A DNA stretch of 9,868 nt from an uncultured Clostridia bacterium (lineage in GTDB: Bacteria; Bacillota; Clostridia; TANB77; CAG-508). The position numbers and the translations under genes are program-made. The notes beneath the pieces were generated by a model. That model made no database searches and was not told where the DNA came from. It was given only the letters and a program-made list of their open reading frames with translations. The DNA lies in contig CANQKB010000053.1 of assembly GCA_947624405.1 (NCBI GenBank), positions 1-9,868 on the forward strand, in the 5' to 3' direction. Positions 6,492 through 9,868 of the stretch are shown in pieces. The first letter of the stretch is position 1. Each line of letters begins with the position of its first letter.

Positions 6492-7331
6492 TTAAATTTC
6501 CCCTTCAAAAACTGTAGTTGCAGGTCCAGTCATAAACACATTTTCATCCCACTTTATCTTTAAGTCTCCACCTAATAATTTTATAGTTATATTTTCTTTT
6601 TCATTCACAAGTCCATTTAAAGTACATGCAACACACGTTGCAGAAGCCCCAGTTCCACAAGCAAGCGTTTCACCTGTTCCTCTTTCCCATACTCTCATTT
6701 TTACTGTATTCCTATTTATTATTTGTACAAATTCTATATTTGCTTTTTTAGGAAATGCTTTATCTACTTCAAGTATTTTCCCATATTTTTCCACATTAAA
6801 ATTATCTACATCATCTACTACAGTTACTGCATGAGGATTTCCCATTGATACACATGTAAATACAAATTCTTTGTCCTCTGCCTTTAATTTGAGATTTTTC
6901 ACTACTTTTTCATTTGATACTACTTGTATTTTTTCTGGCTCTAATATTGGTTTTCCCATATCTACAGTTACATTCTCTATTTTGTTATCTTTTCCTGGAT
7001 AAAGCTTAAGTTCTTTTATTCCTGCTAATGTCTCTATCTTTATATCTGTTTTATTTGTTAATTCTTTATCATATACAAATTTTCCTACACATCTTATTCC
7101 ATTTCCACACATTTCTGCTTGTGATCCATCTTGGTTATACATGTTCATTTTAAAATCTGCCACTTCACTTTTGCAAATTAAAATTATACCATCTCCCCCA
7201 ATTCCAAAATGTCTATCACTTAATTTTTGTGCAAGACTTCCTAAGTTATTTTCTTGTTCTTGGTTTAGTTTTGTTGCATCTATATAAATATAGTCATTCC
7301 CCAATCCTTCCATTTTTGTAAATTTAATCAT
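6492..7331 (-). CDS. dapF: diaminopimelate epimerase
   Basis: DapF converts LL- to meso-diaminopimelate for peptidoglycan and lysine synthesis in the cytoplasm. The 279-aa product has the family start MIKFTKMEGLGNDYIYID, GGDGIILI, the first catalytic cysteine in MCGNGIRC (Cys75), SMGNPHAV, and the second in ACGTGAS (Cys225). It ends GPATTVFEGEI. Both cysteines of the two-base mechanism are present and the length is normal. SD GGAAGGG lies 6 nt before ATG 7331. The gene has no CGG in any frame and is unbroken. It ends 100 bp before era; dapF, era, yqzL and recO lie on one strand and may be one transcript. A weak candidate promoter (TTCCAT-17-TAAAAT) lies upstream, but I would not rely on it. 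Confidence 0.95.
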   Translation of the reverse strand: MIKFTKMEGLGNDYIYIDATKLNQEQENNLGSLAQKLSDRHFGIGGDGIILICKSEVADFKMNMYNQDGSQAEMCGNGIRCVGKFVYDKELTNKTDIKIETLAGIKELKLYPGKDNKIENVTVDMGKPILEPEKIQVVSNEKVVKNLKLKAEDKEFVFTCVSMGNPHAVTVVDDVDNFNVEKYGKILEVDKAFPKKANIEFVQIINRNTVKMRVWERGTGETLACGTGASATCVACTLNGLVNEKENITIKLLGGDLKIKWDENVFMTGPATTVFEGEI

Positions 7332-7478
7332 ATTCTTCCCTTCCTTAATTTATAGAGTAATATTTGCTCTATTTTTTTTATTTTCTTAAGATAATACAAT
7401 TGTATTTTTCTTTCATCATATTTTATCACACTTTTTTTGAAAATGGAAGTTTTTTTGCCTTTTATCTATACTTGACTA

Positions 7479-7683
7479 GTAACAATTCAGCGAATTTTAG
7501 AAAAAGCCTGAAAATAGTTGTTTTGAAATGAACGCGTAAGCGACCAAACGAGCGAAGCGAGTGCGAATTGGAGCAATCGACATACTAATATTTTAGATTG
7601 GAGATTGCGACACCAAGTGAATGTAAAAACAACTATTTTTCAGGCTTTGCAATTATTTATATAAAAAATTGCTGAACCGTTAC
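7479..7683. mobile_element. miniature inverted-repeat element, copy B (IS66-type ends)
   Basis: This 205-bp unit starts GTAACAATTCAGC and ends GCTGAACCGTTAC, an imperfect terminal inverted repeat. It is flanked by exact 8-bp direct repeats CTTGACTA (7471-7478 and 7684-7691). Ends beginning GTAA and an 8-bp duplication are the signature of IS66-family transposition. A second, stronger inverted repeat lies inside (AAGCCTGAAAATAGTTG at 7504 onward; CAACTATTTTTCAGGCTT ending at 7647). The core carries GAACGCGTAAGCG, CGAGCGAAGCGAG and two related units, TGGAGCAATCGACAT and TGGAGATTGCGACAC. There is no transposase ORF, so it is non-autonomous. It lies between the divergent dapF and corA genes. Copy A is at 3085-3286 in the opposite orientation. 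Confidence 0.85.
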
Positions 7684-7684
7684 C

Positions 7685-7713
7685 TTGACTATTCTGCATT
7701 ACAGGTGTACAAT
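7685..7713 (+). promoter_or_regulatory. sigma-A promoter of corA, -35 inside the target duplication
   Basis: TTGACT (7685-7690), a 17-nt spacer and TACAAT (7708-7713) each match five of six consensus positions. The -35 hexamer lies wholly within the right-hand CTTGACTA duplication of element B. Predicted leader is about 45 nt. Confidence 0.75.
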
Positions 7714-7763
7714 AGAATCATGGGTAACTGACGAAATTTATACTCATGAAAGGAACGGTGTTT

Positions 7764-8714
7764 ATGATAAAAATTTATAATACAGATGTAAAAACAAATA
7801 AAACTACAGAAATCAATGAATTTGCTAAAGGTTCATGGATAAGCCTGATAAACCCTTCCGATAGTGAAATAAAAGAAGTATGTGAAAATTTACATATTCA
7901 AGATGATTTTATTCGTTACTCTTTAGATATAGAGGAAAAATCAAGAATTGATCAAGAAGAAGATGATAATACTACACTTTTCATTGTAGATACTCCTATA
8001 ATAGAAAAAAGTGAAGATACCATTACATATTCTACAATTCCTCTTGGTATGATTATAGTAAGAGATGATTTTTTTATAACAGTATCATCAAGAGACATTA
8101 AAATTATAGAAAACTTTGCAAAAGGAAGAAACAAAAACTTTGCAACATACAAAAAAAGTAGATTTATATTGCAAATACTATTTTCAAATGCTTCATATTT
8201 TTTAAACTACCTTAAAACTATAAATAAAGAATCTGAAAACGTTGAAGCTACTTTAAAAGATTCTATGAAAAATAAAGAACTTCTAAAACTACTCTCTTTG
8301 CAAAAGAGTTTAGTTTACTTTACAACTGCCTTAAAATCTAATGAAATTGTAATGGAAAAAACAATGAGAGGCAAAATAATTAAATTATACGATGAAGACG
8401 AAGATTTACTTGAAGATGCTATTATTGAAAATAAACAAGCAATAGAAATGAGTACAATTTATAGTGATATTTTAAATGGAACTATGGAAGCATGTGCCTC
8501 TTTAATTTCAAATAATTTAAATGGAGTTATGAAATTTTTAACTTCAATAACCATTGTAATTGCTGTTCCAACTATGATTTCAAGTTTTTGGGGCATGAAC
8601 TTAAACTTACCTTTCGAGCATACTACGTTTGGATTTGTTTTCATGATTATCGTATCAGTTATATTAACATTGCTTGTTACTTGGTGGCTCAAAAAGAAAG
8701 ATATGCTTAATTAA
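7764..8714 (+). CDS. corA: CorA-family divalent metal ion transporter
   Basis: CorA proteins are pentameric inner-membrane channels for Mg2+, Co2+ or related ions. The 316-aa product has an N-terminal cytoplasmic alpha/beta domain (about 1-130), a long charged helical stalk (about 135-250) and two C-terminal membrane helices. The first helix ends in the signature SSFWGMNLNLPF (Gly277-Met-Asn279, the selectivity motif), and the second precedes a basic WWLKKKDMLN tail. I chose ATG 7764 (MIKIYNTDVKTNK) because AAAGGA lies 9 nt upstream; ATG 7746 overlaps that SD and lacks its own. It is the only plus-strand gene here. It is driven by the promoter at the edge of element B and ends at the 8812-8854 terminator. 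Ion specificity cannot be told from sequence. No in-frame CGG occurs. Confidence 0.93.
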   Translation: MIKIYNTDVKTNKTTEINEFAKGSWISLINPSDSEIKEVCENLHIQDDFIRYSLDIEEKSRIDQEEDDNTTLFIVDTPIIEKSEDTITYSTIPLGMIIVRDDFFITVSSRDIKIIENFAKGRNKNFATYKKSRFILQILFSNASYFLNYLKTINKESENVEATLKDSMKNKELLKLLSLQKSLVYFTTALKSNEIVMEKTMRGKIIKLYDEDEDLLEDAIIENKQAIEMSTIYSDILNGTMEACASLISNNLNGVMKFLTSITIVIAVPTMISSFWGMNLNLPFEHTTFGFVFMIIVSVILTLLVTWWLKKKDMLN

Positions 8715-8811
8715 AAAACAAATTATTTACCTCGTTTTAATGATGTTTCAGTTCACAGTTGGTTTTCGCTAAGCTACCTGAGAAAATGTTTTAAAAGTGT
8801 GGCGTTGATTA

Positions 8812-8854
8812 AAAAAATAAACCCTTGCTTTTCTCGCTGAGGGGTTTATTTTTT
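8812..8854. terminator. bidirectional terminator between convergent genes
   Basis: A perfect 13-bp stem, AAAAAATAAACCC (8812-8824) with GGGTTTATTTTTT (8842-8854), gives a U-tract on either strand. It serves corA on plus and the 8877-9725 gene on minus. Confidence 0.9.
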
Positions 8855-8876
8855 CTTAAAACTTAAATTTTCTTCA

Positions 8877-9725
8877 CTATTCTTTATTTATCACAACTAC
8901 GTCTCTTTCACTTGTAAATTCACTATTTCCATATGCATATATTGCATATATTGTTCCAGCTTTACCAAAAAAGTAATTAGATGTATTATCTATTTCATAT
9001 ATTTGATTATTTATGTCTCTTTTATATATTTCATATCCTAAAGCTTTTAAGCTATCTGCATAATCTATAGCTGATTTTATTCCCTTTTTTATTTTTTCTC
9101 TAGCGCTTTCTTCATTTATTCCTTGAATACTTAAAATTTGTTTTAATGTTGGTCTTTCGTTTGTAGATAGGTTATATGTATATGTTTGTATTATTACTCT
9201 TTGTGGATTATTTCCCTCTTTTAATGTAGCTTCAATAACAAGTGATAATATATTTTCATTTAAACATGCAGTATAATCAACTGTATATATTGTTTTTACT
9301 GTATCTTTATTTTCTGCATTTGTTAATATGTTGTTGGCTTTACTGTAAAACAAATTTATTATTTCTTTATCTATATCTATAGCTACTTGGTTATTTATAT
9401 TAACCATTGGAATATTTACACGCAATTCATATTTATCTTCGTATATATCATTTATTGTATATGCTGTATAAACAAGTTCTTGATCTGGTGCAAGTTTACT
9501 TACATAATCTGATGTATTATAGTTTTGATAATCTATTTTATTATCAAATAATTCATCAAATCCTGTTTCTGGTGGTACTAAGTTTTCTTGTGGTATTACA
9601 TTATTTACTTCTATTTCTTCTGTTTCTGGAAATATTTGATGATATATTGCAAAAGATAATATAACAATACAAAATAATAAAATTGCAATTGTACATATTA
9701 ATCTAACATTTATTTTCATTGGCAT
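8877..9725 (-). CDS. membrane-anchored extracytoplasmic protein, RsiV/DUF3298-like
   Basis: The 282-aa product has a short basic N-terminus, one hydrophobic helix (about 8-28, ICTIAILLFCIVILSFAIY) and an acidic, Pro-rich linker (about 33-55). The extracytoplasmic domain (about 80-280) contains YELRVNIPMVNI, IDKEIINLFYSKANNIL, a strand-rich segment QTYTYNLSTNERPTLKQIL and a final DVVVI strand. That pattern (long strands, 'TYNL...GxxLTLxDIL', C-terminal strand) resembles the DUF4163/DUF3298 region seen in RsiV-type anti-sigma factors and PdaC. The similarity is by eye and weak, and no cytoplasmic anti-sigma domain is present. There is no frameshift and no CGG. It has its own extended -10 promoter (9765-9793) and an unusual hairpin between SD and ATG. 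Confidence 0.7.
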   Translation of the reverse strand: MPMKINVRLICTIAILLFCIVILSFAIYHQIFPETEEIEVNNVIPQENLVPPETGFDELFDNKIDYQNYNTSDYVSKLAPDQELVYTAYTINDIYEDKYELRVNIPMVNINNQVAIDIDKEIINLFYSKANNILTNAENKDTVKTIYTVDYTACLNENILSLVIEATLKEGNNPQRVIIQTYTYNLSTNERPTLKQILSIQGINEESAREKIKKGIKSAIDYADSLKALGYEIYKRDINNQIYEIDNTSNYFFGKAGTIYAIYAYGNSEFTSERDVVVINKE

Positions 9726-9731
9726 TTCTCA

Positions 9732-9758
9732 TCGAGTACAAGACTCGACTTTCCTCCT
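9732..9758 (-). promoter_or_regulatory. SD site with a hairpin between it and the start codon
   Basis: AGGAGG (9753-9758) lies 27 nt from ATG 9725, too far for normal initiation. Between them is a perfect 6-bp hairpin TCGAGT/ACTCGA with a 5-nt loop (9732-9748). Looping it out leaves 10 nt, close to a usual spacing. No in-frame start codon lies closer to the SD, because a TGA precedes the ATG. Confidence 0.6.
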
Positions 9759-9764
9759 CTCTTT

Positions 9765-9793
9765 ATTATAACATATTTTTCAAATTAAAGCAA
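9765..9793 (-). promoter_or_regulatory. extended -10 promoter of the 8877-9725 gene
   Basis: The minus strand shows TG-T-TATAAT (TATAAT at 9765-9770), with a weak -35 TTGCTT (9788-9793) 17 nt upstream. The TGn extension can compensate for the poor -35. Confidence 0.6.
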
Positions 9794-9808
9794 ATATTTT
9801 CATACAGA

Positions 9809-9850
9809 ATTTTTTCGTTTGTGCCACTTTTTTGATTTCAGACGAAAAAT
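9809..9850. other. AT-rich hairpin at the window edge
   Basis: ATTTTTTCGTTTG and CAGACGAAAAAT are near-perfect inverted repeats around a loop of about 17 nt. It could be a terminator of an upstream gene outside the window, but no clean U-tract follows the stem on either strand. Confidence 0.3.
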
Positions 9851-9868
9851 ATTGCTAATATTATTATG

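Noticed and set aside
3287..7478. Composite transposon bounded by the two inverted elements
   Set aside because: The contents are ordinary housekeeping genes, no transposase is present, and each copy has its own separate flanks.
1..9868. CRISPR array, tRNA or rRNA genes, prophage genes
   Set aside because: I saw no regularly spaced repeats, no cloverleaf-like sequence with CCA or conserved arms, no rRNA segments and no phage proteins.

Overview
The window is very AT-rich DNA with short, tightly packed genes, strong Shine-Dalgarno (SD) sites and sigma-A-like promoters. The gene set points to a low-GC Firmicute, most likely an uncultured Clostridia: era-yqzL-recO in that order, a DUF348/G5/3D wall protein, and dapF. 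No rRNA or tRNA is present, so placement is inference.

Layout, left to right. 1-174: 5' part of a DUF3800 gene (-) with its own promoter. 272-436: a 54-residue small ORF (-). 501-541: terminator hairpin. 715-1062: a truncated murA (-). 1152-3059: xth (exodeoxyribonuclease III) followed by an AI-2E-family membrane protein (-). 3085-3286: miniature inverted-repeat element A. 3332-4331: a DUF348/G5/3D wall-hydrolase-like gene (-) with a consensus promoter. 4543-7331: dapF, era, yqzL, recO, all (-). 7479-7683: element B, an inverted copy of A flanked by an 8-bp target duplication. 7764-8714: corA-like transporter (+). 8812-8854: bidirectional terminator. 8877-9725: a membrane-anchored extracytoplasmic protein (-).

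The main result is a recoding pattern. Three genes that should be single ORFs (3D protein, recO and era) are broken by four frameshifts. Every one sits on an in-frame CGG codon. In each, stepping over one base restores the known protein exactly, because the C is skipped and reading resumes on the overlapping GGN as glycine. The restored lengths fit the families (Era 301 aa, RecO 244 aa, 3D protein 332 aa). These are the only in-frame CGG codons I found in any recognised gene here. CGG in the other two frames is read through normally. This looks like programmed +1 frameshifting, or quadruplet CGGN decoding as Gly, at an otherwise unassigned arginine codon.

A second result is a pair of about 200-bp non-autonomous elements with IS66-like ends (GTAAC..., 8-bp duplication). 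Copy B inserted exactly at the -35 hexamer of the corA promoter, and the target duplication preserved that hexamer.
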